From Kiritimatiellia bacterium (GTDB taxonomy: Bacteria; Verrucomicrobiota; Kiritimatiellia; RFP12; UBA1067), in contig JAGBXE010000019.1 in assembly GCA_017629455.1 (NCBI GenBank), positions 1-6,954 of the forward strand: DNA of 6,954 nucleotides, written 5' to 3'. Position numbers and translations under genes: made by a program. This document shows positions 1 through 6,832 of this stretch, one piece after another (position 1 is the first letter of the stretch; each line of letters opens with the position of its first letter). The notes below the pieces were generated by a model. The model did no database searches. It worked only from the letters and a program-made list of their open reading frames with translations, and was not told where the DNA came from.

Positions 1-777
1 CACATCGGCAGTTGCAAAGGCTCCCGCCATATCTCTCTCAAAGGCGTGCACGCGCGAAGGAATATGGGCATCAGCATAAGCCTTACGCACGAACGCTTCG
101 TCTTTCACGCCTGTCTGGTGGATCACATAAAGCCTCCGCAAACGCTCACCGCGCTGAATACGCGAATTAATTTCCTTATCAAATGCAATGAGCGCCTTCG
201 TCATCAACATATTAACAGCGTGAGCGCCCTGACTGCCGCCAGTAACGAAAACCGTATAAAACAAATCGTTCGGGACGAACTGGAATCTAGTACCGCTAGT
301 AATGTCAGACCTGACCGGCAAGCCCGTTAATACTGTCTTGACGCCTGGCAAGTATGAGCTTGTCGTATCAAAACTGATTGCAACAGTTTCGGCAAAGCGC
401 GAAAGAAATTCTACCGCCTTACCGGGAACGGTATTTGCTTCATGCAAATAAATTTTTACGCCTTTCCACTTTGCTGCAATAACTGGCGGGAGCGACGAAT
501 AACTACCCATCGCCAACAAGGCATCTGGTTTTACGCGCCCCATCTCGCGCACACAGCGCCATAGCGCCCTAACTAATGAAAACGAATTCCTAAGCGACAA
601 CTGCCGCGCAAGAGTGGCAAATGAAGGCCCTTTCCAACGCGCCATCACTCCTGCTTCGACATCTCTACCAGAACTCCAGACAATAACCTCGTGGCCACGC
701 TTTACAAGCTCTTCAGCGACAGCAAGCCCAGGGAAAGCATGTCCCCCTGTTCCACCGCAAGCTACTACGACTTTCAT
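1..777 (-). CDS. murG: MurG, lipid II-forming N-acetylglucosaminyltransferase (C-terminus cut by window edge)
   Basis: MurG moves GlcNAc from UDP-GlcNAc onto undecaprenyl-pyrophosphoryl-MurNAc-pentapeptide (lipid I), making lipid II on the inner face of the cytoplasmic membrane. Translating from the ATG at 777 gives 259 residues, open to base 1. Seen in the sequence: the N-terminal glycine loop GGTGGHAFPG at residues 8-17, an acceptor-side HEAN at 112-115 (HEQN in E. coli), a GLPVR segment at 152-156, and the second glycine loop TGGSQGA at 179-185 opening the UDP-GlcNAc-binding domain. The last residues, DMAGAFATADV, match the segment just before the conserved RSGA motif, so about 100 residues of the usual 355-370 are outside the window. 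The start is supported by a GAGGAG ribosome site 10 bases upstream. It lies 14 bases after the BatC-like gene and is probably co-transcribed with it. Identity is near certain from the two glycine loops. Confidence 0.96.
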   Translation of the reverse strand, partial: MKVVVACGGTGGHAFPGLAVAEELVKRGHEVIVWSSGRDVEAGVMARWKGPSFATLARQLSLRNSFSLVRALWRCVREMGRVKPDALLAMGSYSSLPPVIAAKWKGVKIYLHEANTVPGKAVEFLSRFAETVAISFDTTSSYLPGVKTVLTGLPVRSDITSGTRFQFVPNDLFYTVFVTGGSQGAHAVNMLMTKALIAFDKEINSRIQRGERLRRLYVIHQTGVKDEAFVRKAYADAHIPSRVHAFERDMAGAFATADV

Positions 778-787
778 TGCGCTTTAA

Positions 788-793
788 CTCCTC
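788..793 (-). promoter_or_regulatory. Ribosome binding site of murG
   Basis: On the minus strand GAGGAG lies 10 bases before the murG ATG and overlaps the TGA stop of the preceding gene (TGAGGAG). The overlap of stop and ribosome site suggests that translation of murG is coupled to the upstream BatC-like gene. It also fixes the murG start at 777. Confidence 0.75.
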
Positions 794-2165
794 ACCAATC
801 GCGTTCATTCGGCGGCAACGGCGCCTTGCGCATTCTGGCCTTCTTATCTGCCTCATGCTCATCGTTGCGCTCTTGCGCCTTACGTAAGGTCGCCTCAACT
901 TCCTGATCTTCAGGCGTATTCTCATCACCCTCGGAAGCTTCGCCGTTCTCCGGTTCTGGAGGATTCTCTTCTTGGTCGGTCTGCTTTTCGTTTTGGTTAC
1001 TCTCGCCTTCGTCGGGCTTGTTCTGATCTTCGTTCTGTTGGTTCTGATTCTGATTTTGATTGCTGTCGCTCTTGTTCTGCGACTGGCCGCTCTGACCTGA
1101 GCCTCCAGAATTATCTTTTGGCAAAAGCTCGCGTATTTGACGGATTATCCCAAGCGCACGCTCCTGCTCAGGAGGAAGAAACTTTTCAACACATTCTAGT
1201 TGCAGTTTTTCTAGTTGAGTTGCAAGCTCAGCAATCTTTGCTTGATCCTCTGCTGTAAAGGGCGGCTTATTCGTATCAGATTGCGCCTGCTGCTCATATG
1301 CCCGCGCCCACGCTGGAAACTTTGCACGGAATACACGAGTATAGTCAAGAGCTTCATTCTGCCATGATCTTCCATTAAATACTTCTACATCTTGCCAAGC
1401 ATTCGATTGTGCAATTTCGCCCTCATGAATAGCCGCAGGCGGCATTGCCGTAGCCTTAAAGAAACGTGTGCAATCGTGTTCGACATCTGACATCGTTGAA
1501 TACGCCTGCTCCGAAAGATCACTAAACTCATCGGCGGCTTTTTTAGTCTTTGCTTCGGCTGCTTCAATTTGAAGCGTAATGGTCGCCGCTTGCTCTTCGT
1601 TAGTAACGGAATTAGCAATCATTTCTCGCACAGGAACCCACACATCGGCAAGCGCCGAAGCCCTGCGCGAAAGCGAATCGGCAAGCGAAACTGCGCGCAT
1701 GGGAGGGTTAGTCCTAAACGATGCCGCAGCAAGCATCAATTCGCGCGCATCGCCAAGAGCTGCCTGCATCATGGAACCAGGGTCTTTACCGTTAGATTCC
1801 TTTATAAGCTTTTCAACTCGCTTCGCATTGCGCATAGCAGGCAAGCCGTCAATTGCTCGCGTAAAATTCCGATTAGCCTTTGCATCGTCGGGCGCAGATC
1901 TTAGCGCAATTTGCGCAGCATCAGCCGCCTCTTCCAAATCGCCGCGCGAATGCGCAATACAGGCAACTACCTCAGCCGCGCGCGGGCCGTGCGTTTTTGA
2001 AAGCATTAACGGGCGCAGCACTCTAAGGGCATTGGTGATATCGCCCGCGCGATACGCCTCAACACCCTCATTCCACGCTTCAACATCACTCTTGAAGCCC
2101 TCAGTAGCAACTGAAGCATCAGTTGCGCAAAGAAGCGCCACGGATAAAAGAATAGATATCATCAC
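792..2165 (-). CDS. Exported TPR protein with Gln/Asn/Glu-rich tail, BatC-like
   Basis: A 457-residue protein. Residues 3-20 form a hydrophobic signal-like segment with a possible cleavage site after SVA (18-20), so it probably works outside the cytoplasm, though the segment has no basic residue before it. Two TPR-like helical hairpins follow at about 26-56 and 61-104, the second ending in a DDAKANRNFT segment like that of Bat-operon TPR proteins. Residues 130-350 are helical and charged with no family I recognise. Residues 351-425 are low-complexity Gln/Asn/Asp/Glu, and the protein ends in a basic stretch and ERDW. TPR, polar repeat and a short basic tail ending in Trp is the layout of BatC in aerotolerance operons, whose biochemical role is unclear. 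No BatA/BatB (VWA) or BatD gene lies beside it. The start is GTG at 2165 or ATG at 2162. The ATG shares one base with the paaK TGA (TGATG) and looks more natural, which would make 456 residues. The ribosome site is weak. Confidence 0.72.
   Translation of the reverse strand: MMISILLSVALLCATDASVATEGFKSDVEAWNEGVEAYRAGDITNALRVLRPLMLSKTHGPRAAEVVACIAHSRGDLEEAADAAQIALRSAPDDAKANRNFTRAIDGLPAMRNAKRVEKLIKESNGKDPGSMMQAALGDARELMLAAASFRTNPPMRAVSLADSLSRRASALADVWVPVREMIANSVTNEEQAATITLQIEAAEAKTKKAADEFSDLSEQAYSTMSDVEHDCTRFFKATAMPPAAIHEGEIAQSNAWQDVEVFNGRSWQNEALDYTRVFRAKFPAWARAYEQQAQSDTNKPPFTAEDQAKIAELATQLEKLQLECVEKFLPPEQERALGIIRQIRELLPKDNSGGSGQSGQSQNKSDSNQNQNQNQQNEDQNKPDEGESNQNEKQTDQEENPPEPENGEASEGDENTPEDQEVEATLRKAQERNDEHEADKKARMRKAPLPPNERDW
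1017..1085 (-). repeat. Degenerate CAGAAT-type hexamer repeat (Gln-Asn codons)
   Basis: This part of the BatC-like gene encodes a run of alternating Gln and Asn (about residues 361-383) from imperfect copies of a six-base unit of the CAGAAT type, seen on the plus strand as repeated TTCTGA/TTCTGT. It is the core of a longer polar stretch (bases 891-1115). Such repeats can change length by slippage, but the copies here are imperfect, which limits this. Confidence 0.6.
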
Positions 2166-3439
2166 TTCTTTATTCTGATAACACGCTTTGCTTTGCCTTC
2201 TGTGCGCGGCAAAGTGCCTACAGGGAAGACATCACCTTTCGGCATAAACCCAAGACGCTCACGCAGATGTTTAGCAACGGCGTGACCAGTTACGCTAGCA
2301 TCCGCCTCAACGTTGATGGTAACTTCTGTAAGGCCATCTGTTTCATCGAGAATAATCTGAAATTCATCGGCGACACCAGGAATTTCTTTAAGCGCCTGCT
2401 CAACCTGACGCGGATAGAAATTGACGCCCTTAACAATAAGCATATCGTCGGTGCGCCCAGTTATGCGATCGATCCTAAGCGACGTTCTGCCGCACTCGCA
2501 CTTTTCACGCGAAAGGATTCGTGAAATATCGTGCGTACGATAACGCAGAATCGGCATAGCCTCACGTGTAAGCGAAGTAAACACCACCTCGCCGTATTCT
2601 CCATCGGGAACTGGTTCGCCCGTTACTGGATCGACGATTTCAGTTATGTAGTGGTCTTCCCAAACGTGAATACCGCAATGACAGCGGCAGTCTTGGCCGG
2701 TTGTGCCAATTCCGCCAGTTTCGGTCATTCCGTAGATGTCAAAACATTCTATCCCAAGGCGCGATTCTATCCGGCGGCGCGTTTCATCAGAAAACGTCTC
2801 GGAGCCGAAAATGCCAACCTTTAGATCAGGCAAATCACGCTCGCCTTCAGGACACTGATCTAGCTTTTCAATAATCCTAGGAACGTACGAGACTACCGAA
2901 ACGAAACCTTTCGCGCGAAAATCACGCATCAACTTAATCTGACGTTCTGTATTGCCCGACGAAGCTGGTATCGTGAAAAGCCGCGCCTTTCTAGCTCCAT
3001 GGTAGCAACCAAAACCGCCGTTAAAAAGCCCAAACGTCGGCATAATCTGCAGCGCATCGCCCGCCTCAAGGCCAGCCATAGCAAAGCATCTTGCCATACA
3101 TTCGGCCCACTGCAAAAGGTCTCCATGCGTGTACGCCATAACAACGGGCGTACCGGTGGAGCCTGACGACATGTGAAACTCAAGAAGATCTTTGCGCGGC
3201 ACACAATTCATCTTTAAAGGATACGCCTCGCGAAAATCTTCTTTAGTGAAAAACGGTAGTTTGGCGAGATCGTCGAGAGATTTCACATCGGACGGGGAAC
3301 TGACACCACCGTGCTGAAGACGCGTGCGGTAAAACTCATTCCCCCACACGCGCCCAAGCGATTTCTTAAGACCCTCTAACTGAATCTTGGCGAGCTCATC
3401 ACGCGAGAGCGTCTCTTTTTGTATATTCCACATTCCCAT
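2162..3439 (-). CDS. paaK: Phenylacetate-CoA ligase family (PaaK-type) AMP-forming ligase
   Basis: A 425-residue cytoplasmic enzyme of the ANL (adenylate-forming) superfamily, close to the usual PaaK length. The family activates phenylacetate or a related aryl acid with ATP, then transfers it to coenzyme A. Seen in order: N-terminal YRTRL at 37-41, the phosphate-binding loop SSGSTGTPV at 91-99, DIYGMTE at 234-240, YRTHD at 300-304, the hinge region GRTDDML at 328-334 followed by VKGVNFYP (336-343), and a C-terminal GKAKRV (415-420) that supplies the lysine expected for adenylation. Cysteines at 251, 253, 255, 314 and 316 form CRCHC and CEC pairs that could hold a metal (inference). No ring-epoxidase or other paa catabolic gene is nearby. 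In anaerobes such ligases often work with indolepyruvate oxidoreductase on aryl acids from aromatic amino acids, so the true substrate may be phenylacetate, indoleacetate or a relative. It overlaps the next gene by one to four bases, depending on that gene's start. Confidence 0.9.
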   Translation of the reverse strand: MGMWNIQKETLSRDELAKIQLEGLKKSLGRVWGNEFYRTRLQHGGVSSPSDVKSLDDLAKLPFFTKEDFREAYPLKMNCVPRKDLLEFHMSSGSTGTPVVMAYTHGDLLQWAECMARCFAMAGLEAGDALQIMPTFGLFNGGFGCYHGARKARLFTIPASSGNTERQIKLMRDFRAKGFVSVVSYVPRIIEKLDQCPEGERDLPDLKVGIFGSETFSDETRRRIESRLGIECFDIYGMTETGGIGTTGQDCRCHCGIHVWEDHYITEIVDPVTGEPVPDGEYGEVVFTSLTREAMPILRYRTHDISRILSREKCECGRTSLRIDRITGRTDDMLIVKGVNFYPRQVEQALKEIPGVADEFQIILDETDGLTEVTINVEADASVTGHAVAKHLRERLGFMPKGDVFPVGTLPRTEGKAKRVIRIKK

Positions 3440-3444
3440 GAGAG

Positions 3445-3450
3445 CTCCTT
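3445..3450 (-). promoter_or_regulatory. Ribosome binding site of the paaK-type gene
   Basis: AAGGAG on the minus strand, five bases before the ATG at 3439 and inside the 14-base gap after the ychF stop. It is the best Shine-Dalgarno match in the run. It decides the start over the second in-frame ATG two codons further in. Confidence 0.8.
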
Positions 3451-3453
3451 CTG

Positions 3454-4572
3454 TTAGTTAAACAGAAACTCGACGACATCGCCGTCTTTCATCTCATAGT
3501 CGCGCCCTTCAGGCCTTAACGCGCCATGCTCGCGCGCACCGGCTTCACCGCCGTATTTTACGTAATCTTCATACGAAATTACTTGAGCGCGAATGAAGCC
3601 CTTTTCAAAATCGGTGTGGATAACACCTGCGCAACGCGGCGCCTTCCACCCCTTGCGGAATGTCCACGCACGCGCCTCCTTGGGCCCCGCAGTAAGATAA
3701 CTTCCAAGGCCCAACGTTTCATACGCAAGGGCAATGGTGCGCTCGAGCGACGAACTTTCAAGACCGTAGCTAGCAAGAAACTCCTTTGCCTCTTCATCGC
3801 TAAGCCCAGCTAAGTCAGCCTCCATTTGGGCGCAAACAATCACCATCGCCGAACCTTGTGCATCGGCATAGGCTTTCAAGGCCGCTACGTGATTATTGCC
3901 CTCGCCAGATAAACCCGCCTCATCGACGTTGGCGCAATAAATGACTTTTTTGTCAGTTAAGAAATTAAGCTCTTTAATGACGCTAAGTATCGCATCACCC
4001 TCCGCCCTCGGGAACGTACGCACTGGGTGACCTTCCTCAAGGTGCTTAAGAAGCTGTGCGCAAGCCTCGGCCTCGGGGCGAAGCGGCGGCTTAGCCTGCG
4101 CTTCCTTACGCACTTTCTCGTAGCGGCGCTTAAGCTGCTCCATATCGGCGAGCACTAACTCTGTTTCGATAACCTCGGCGTCACCCGCAGGATCAATCGG
4201 CGCAGAGACTCCGCCTCCTTCACGCACGTGGATGATATCATCGGAATCGAAACACCTAACTACGTGCAAAATCGCATCGCACTCGCGTATGTTCGCCAAA
4301 AACTTATTTCCAAGGCCCTCACCGGCAGATGCGCCTTTAACTAAGCCTGCAATATCGGTAAACTCGACTGTCGCACGAATTTTCTGCTCGCTCCCGACAA
4401 TTTCAGCAAGCTTATCAAGGCGCGAATCGGCAACTTCGACTACTGCACTATTAGGCTCAATTGTGCAAAACGGATAATTCTCCGCGGCGGCCTGCTGACG
4501 CTTTGTTAAAGCGTTAAACAATGTTGATTTGCCTACGTTCGGCAACCCGACGATTCCAACTGATAAACCCAT
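3454..4572 (-). CDS. ychF: YchF/OLA1-family redox-responsive ATPase
   Basis: YchF is a universally conserved member of the TRAFAC (Obg-related) class that binds and hydrolyses ATP rather than GTP and associates with ribosomes; it is linked to translation and oxidative-stress responses. The 372-residue product is full length (E. coli protein about 363). Seen: G1 loop GLPNVGKST at 9-17, G3 DIAGLVKGA at 73-81, and NVDE at 215-218 in place of the GTPase NKxD, which is the mark of ATP preference. A helical hairpin insertion lies around 130-200, and the C-terminal TGS domain from about 290 contains TAGPKEARAWTF and HTDFEKGFIRA (319-329). The ATG shares one base with the cysE stop (TAATG), so translation is probably coupled. 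Only a weak AGAAG ribosome site precedes it. YchF is often next to pth, which is not seen here. Confidence 0.97.
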   Translation of the reverse strand: MGLSVGIVGLPNVGKSTLFNALTKRQQAAAENYPFCTIEPNSAVVEVADSRLDKLAEIVGSEQKIRATVEFTDIAGLVKGASAGEGLGNKFLANIRECDAILHVVRCFDSDDIIHVREGGGVSAPIDPAGDAEVIETELVLADMEQLKRRYEKVRKEAQAKPPLRPEAEACAQLLKHLEEGHPVRTFPRAEGDAILSVIKELNFLTDKKVIYCANVDEAGLSGEGNNHVAALKAYADAQGSAMVIVCAQMEADLAGLSDEEAKEFLASYGLESSSLERTIALAYETLGLGSYLTAGPKEARAWTFRKGWKAPRCAGVIHTDFEKGFIRAQVISYEDYVKYGGEAGAREHGALRPEGRDYEMKDGDVVEFLFN

Positions 4573-5330
4573 TATCTTCTGGCCTTTCTTTCTCTAATTG
4601 TTGGCGGCGGAGGTGTATTGTAGACGCGAGAATTTGGAGGAACGGACGAAATAAGCCATACGCTACCGCCGATTTCTGAATCGTGGCCTATTTTTGTCTC
4701 ACCGCCGAGAATCGTCGCATTTGCATAAATAACGACATTATCTCCAACTTCAGGGTGACGCTTAACACCCTTAACGAGCATCCCTGTTTCCGGATCCTTG
4801 TCAAATGAAAGTGCGCCTAGCGTAACGCCTTGATAAAGCTTGACATTGCGCCCGATTACGGTCGTTTCACCGACGACTACACCTGTTCCGTGGTCAATGA
4901 AAAACCGCTCGCCTATCGAAGCGCCAGGATGAATGTCGATGCCTGTTTTAGAGTGGGCAATTTCGCTCATCATTCGCGGAAGGATGGGAACTTTAAGGCA
5001 GTACAACACATGTGCAAGGCGATGAACTGACACCGCGTAAACACCAGGGTACGCAAGCACCACCTCTGTCGTGCTAGTTGCCGCGGGATCGCCCTCGTAT
5101 GCTGCTTCAACATCGGTTGCTACTAAGCGCCTAACCTCTGGAATTGCAGCAACAAACGCCGCTGCCGCGCCTGCTGCGTCAGATTGCGGAGATAAAGAGC
5201 GGATCTCACGCTCTAAATCAGCCTTAACAGCACTAGTAAATTCAGCAATATCTGCGCAAGCATACGCCTCTGGATGCAGGAGTGAAAGCCCCCGCTCAAT
5301 AATTGATTCCACTCTCTGCATCATTGTCAT
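4572..5330 (-). CDS. cysE: Serine O-acetyltransferase (CysE/EpsC type)
   Basis: Acetylates L-serine with acetyl-CoA to O-acetylserine, the carbon acceptor for cysteine synthesis by CysK, in the cytoplasm. At 252 residues it has a helical N-terminal domain (to about 125) containing a [12 protein letters not shown] segment (73-84), then a left-handed beta-helix of hexapeptide repeats (about 130-230). Residues equivalent to the E. coli catalytic and substrate-binding set are present: DIHP at 132-135, DHGTG at 146-150, RHP at 191-193, with VVGET and QGVTLG between. A loop of about 16 residues between VTLG and KRHP is longer than in the E. coli enzyme. The C-terminus is NTPPPP followed by a basic tail ending in Arg; the terminal Ile that docks classical CysE into CysK is absent, so that complex may not form, and feedback control may differ. 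The ATG at 5330 is the first of three near the N-terminus; none has a clear ribosome site. It is first gene of the run. Confidence 0.93.
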   Translation of the reverse strand: MTMMQRVESIIERGLSLLHPEAYACADIAEFTSAVKADLEREIRSLSPQSDAAGAAAAFVAAIPEVRRLVATDVEAAYEGDPAATSTTEVVLAYPGVYAVSVHRLAHVLYCLKVPILPRMMSEIAHSKTGIDIHPGASIGERFFIDHGTGVVVGETTVIGRNVKLYQGVTLGALSFDKDPETGMLVKGVKRHPEVGDNVVIYANATILGGETKIGHDSEIGGSVWLISSVPPNSRVYNTPPPPTIRERKARR

Positions 5331-5392
5331 AATTGAGTATTATACCATATGAGTGACGAGCGGTATCAAGGCTCTTTTATGCTTTACGGGCA
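5331..5392. other. 62-base gap between transporter and cysE
   Basis: This is the only real intergenic space in the window. Apart from the cysE promoter, I see no strong hairpin with a T-run on the minus strand, so there is no recognisable intrinsic terminator after the transporter. Some read-through from the transporter into cysE is possible. Confidence 0.5.
5332..5369 (-). promoter_or_regulatory. Sigma-70-type extended -10 promoter driving cysE and the downstream run
   Basis: On the minus strand, TTGATA (5369-5364; five of six bases match TTGACA) is followed after 19 bases by TATAAT (5344-5339). The -10 is preceded by TGG, giving a complete TGnTATAAT extended -10, which would offset the long spacer. 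The expected start site is about seven bases downstream, near 5332, only one to two bases before the cysE ATG at 5330. There is therefore little or no 5' leader and no room for a ribosome site. Promoter motifs are seen directly; the start site and the leaderless state are inferred. Confidence 0.65.
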
Positions 5393-6832
5393 TTAATCGC
5401 GGCGGCGATGACCTCTAAAAATAACGGCATAGGCAAACATAACGGCAAAACAGATAGCCGGAATGAAAAACGATGCTCTAAGCGCACCAGATGACGTGCG
5501 CAAGTTTGGATCCCACGTATAATCGAGCATAGGCGCAAGGGAGAAGAATACACTTTCTTTGGCACTAATTACATCTGCCATCCATGGAGTTATGACAGCG
5601 CCTCCCAAAATCGCCATAATCATCCCTGGACCGCCAAGTTTAAAGCATTTCGAATCAAGCCCACCTAGCGCCATTCCGTAAATAGTCGGGAAGAGAATAG
5701 CCATGAAAAGGCTTATGCCTACAAGCGTAAGTATGTTAGCTGAAAATGGAAGACCGCCAAGAGTAAACAAGATATCTGAAGGCAAATACACAGTACCTAA
5801 GCAACATGCCAACCCTAAAACGCAGTATGTCGCCATAATCTTCCACGGCGAAATCCACTTCATCGCCCACGTTCCTGCCCAACAGTTGGCAATATGAATT
5901 GCTATGGCAAGAATATAATAATTTGCCGATACATCAGGCGCAACGCCAAGCTCCTTTTGCCCATATGCGTTCATCCATGTCCAAACGGCAATTTGCATGC
6001 CAACATAAGCAAACAGCGCAACTAGCCCAAACATATAGCGCGCAGATTTAATAAGCGTCTTAAATGACGAACGGTAAGTAGGCATTACAGCTATACAAGC
6101 TAGCGGGCCAATCATACCGCAAAGCATCCAAGTTAGCTTATCCATATTGGGAAACAGTATCCCCGTAAGGACAAAAGGTAGCGCCGTAGCCAACATCGCC
6201 GCGGCAACATGGCATAGACGAACAGTAAAAGGCGCCCTTTCGCCGCGCTCATTTTCCATCCGCGTCGATATTTTATTGCGGAAAAAATACACCCATATCC
6301 CGACCATCACGAGACACAGCGCCACATAAGGAACGCATATCCAGGTAAGCTCGGAATGGACAATCGGAGTAAGCTCCTCCGGCGTCATCGCCAGGCGCTC
6401 CTCGACACTTGCAGGATTTAAATGCGCCAAGATCGCCTTCTGAGCAATGAAAATGCCAACTATTGATCCGACCGGATTCATTGCCTGCGCAAAATTAAGA
6501 CGCCTTATGGCGCTTTTGGCCTCGCCCAGAGCAAGCATACACGAATTAGATGACGCCTCAAGTATGGCACAACCGCCTGCTACAACGAATATCCCAATAA
6601 AATAAAAATCGAAGCTTTGCTTCAAACAGGCTGGTATATACAATAACGCTCCGCACACATACACCGCTAACCCAATCAGAATGCCCGTCCTAAATGAAAA
6701 CTCTTCGACAAATATCGATGTAAAAAGCGCCAAAACCGCGTATGCGCCGTAAAACGCAACCTGAACCAAAACAGCGCGATCCTGATCCATAGTAAAAATG
6801 CGCTGAAATGCCGGAACAAGGTTGTCGGACAT
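5393..6832 (-). CDS. FucP-family MFS sugar:proton symporter, missing most of helix 1
   Basis: An inner-membrane major facilitator of the fucose permease family, probably importing a hexose or deoxysugar with protons. From the ATG at 6832 there are 479 residues. Similarity to E. coli FucP is ungapped from the NNMSDNLV segment (just before and after this ATG; NNLNDILV in FucP) through the AFYGAY segment (26-31). FucP's two key acids are kept: Asp46 matches D3, and Glu135 matches E92 in the LEASSN segment. Because D3 belongs inside helix 1, this ATG cannot be the native start, and the outer half of helix 1 is missing. No ribosome site precedes it. Helices lie at about 20-43, 49-67, 77-93, 112-132, 162-183, 207-227, 232-251, 267-288, 303-325, 331-350, 361-384, 393-413 and 451-473. 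The pair at 207-251 is extra relative to twelve-helix FucP. The sugar cannot be named; fucose is only the family prototype. Confidence 0.85.
   Translation of the reverse strand: MSDNLVPAFQRIFTMDQDRAVLVQVAFYGAYAVLALFTSIFVEEFSFRTGILIGLAVYVCGALLYIPACLKQSFDFYFIGIFVVAGGCAILEASSNSCMLALGEAKSAIRRLNFAQAMNPVGSIVGIFIAQKAILAHLNPASVEERLAMTPEELTPIVHSELTWICVPYVALCLVMVGIWVYFFRNKISTRMENERGERAPFTVRLCHVAAAMLATALPFVLTGILFPNMDKLTWMLCGMIGPLACIAVMPTYRSSFKTLIKSARYMFGLVALFAYVGMQIAVWTWMNAYGQKELGVAPDVSANYYILAIAIHIANCWAGTWAMKWISPWKIMATYCVLGLACCLGTVYLPSDILFTLGGLPFSANILTLVGISLFMAILFPTIYGMALGGLDSKCFKLGGPGMIMAILGGAVITPWMADVISAKESVFFSLAPMLDYTWDPNLRTSSGALRASFFIPAICFAVMFAYAVIFRGHRRRD

Noticed and set aside
46..330. A 94-codon plus-strand open frame near the left edge
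   Set aside because: It lies opposite murG, whose frame is clearly coding there (TGGSQGA and flanking residues).
1579..2178. A 199-codon open frame on the plus strand, opposite the BatC-like gene
   Set aside because: It is the antisense shadow of a gene with strong TPR, signal and tail features. Its composition (Ser/Ala-rich) follows from the opposite strand, and no ribosome site or recognisable motif was seen.
5071..5352. A plus-strand open frame crossing the cysE promoter region
   Set aside because: It is antisense to the cysE N-terminal domain and is Ala/Ser-rich, as expected for a shadow frame. It has no ribosome site.
5334..5354. Two TGAGT direct repeats flanking the -10 box, and a GTATTATAC palindrome over it
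   Set aside because: The five-base repeats are 16 bases apart, not one or two helical turns, and the palindrome is mostly the -10 box itself. This is too weak to call an operator.
5371..5395. Possible terminator after the transporter
   Set aside because: Only a four-base ATGC/GCAT pairing could be found, with no T-run on the minus strand.
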